A stretch of DNA of 45,857 bases from NCBI GenBank assembly GCA_950295325.1, contig OX485809.1, forward strand, positions 34,798,144 through 34,844,000. Direction: 5' to 3'. Made by a program: the position numbers and the translations under genes. Position 1 is the stretch's first letter. The number at the start of each line of letters is the position of its first letter. The DNA comes from Polytrichum commune. Taxonomy: Eukaryota; Streptophyta; Polytrichopsida; Polytrichales; Polytrichaceae. Shown here piece by piece: positions 45,542 to 45,857 of the stretch. The notes beneath the pieces were generated by a model. That model was not told the DNA's origin, ran no database searches, and saw only the letters and a list, made by a program, of their open reading frames with translations.

Positions 45542-45857
45542 CTGTTACAAAAGGATAAATTAGATATAAATTAACTTTCCAGTCATGCATTTAAATGTAA
45601 TTAATACTAAGCCTATACATTGGTCAAATGTCTTGTTGTGCAGGAGAAGTCAGGGTTTGTGACCAAAAGCTCATCAACTGAATTATCAAATGTGAAGAAC
45701 ATCAGAGACATCTCTAGAGGCCATTGCAACTGTGTACAATGACATCCTTAGAACCACTTTTCCCAGATGTGTTACATTTATTTTCAAAAGAAATGGTTAT
45801 TCCCCACTAGAAAACAGTTCTTTGAGAGAGATCAAGAAGAGTCACAACAACATTTGA
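45542..45857 (-). other. POLE: Intron of POLE running off the window
   Basis: No exon is visible to the right of the acceptor at 45542-45543. The next upstream POLE exon should encode the exonuclease motif II region (FDWPF-like) and is not found within these 316 bp, so this is intron continuing past the edge. Confidence 0.7.

Overview
The window is nuclear DNA of a land plant. All four recognisable genes are split by GT-AG introns, and the two that can be named by family and are plant-typical (a GDSL esterase/lipase and a DUF569 protein) are typical of plants. The DNA polymerase epsilon gene has plant-type sequence in places, for example in its C-terminal zinc-finger region. The space between exons is AT-rich and full of short non-autonomous repeats. 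One gene resembles the centriolar/ciliary protein CEP162, which would fit a lineage with swimming sperm (fern, lycophyte, cycad, Ginkgo), but the species cannot be fixed from sequence alone.

Layout: 1-5600 holds no gene I can support. It contains a 5S-rRNA-derived repeat (about 2630-2870), a dispersed repeat directly after it, and an isolated 32-bp exact copy of coding sequence from the next gene. 5607-6568 (+) is a two-exon DUF569 (beta-trefoil, actin-cross-linking-like) gene. 7504-17084 (-) is a 19-exon gene for a 1232-residue coiled-coil protein; a second 5S-derived repeat sits in its last intron. 19515-23539 (+) is a five-exon GDSL esterase/lipase. 25673-45541 (-) carries 41 exons (1826 residues, open at the N terminus) of the catalytic subunit of DNA polymerase epsilon; the gene runs off the right edge of the window.

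The DUF569 and coiled-coil genes converge, the coiled-coil and GDSL genes diverge from a shared 2.4-kb upstream region, and the GDSL and polymerase genes converge. They look like ordinary single-copy eukaryotic neighbours; nothing suggests an operon or shared pathway. All exon models were built by hand from splice sites and reading phase. Every join keeps frame, and each summed CDS is a multiple of three.

The unusual content is in the introns: five recurring repeat families, several decayed tandem duplications (two in GDSL introns, one inside a polymerase intron), and a decayed copy of part of a polymerase epsilon exon lying in the intron next to its parent. I found no CRISPR array, operon, phage, tRNA gene or new enzymatic system.
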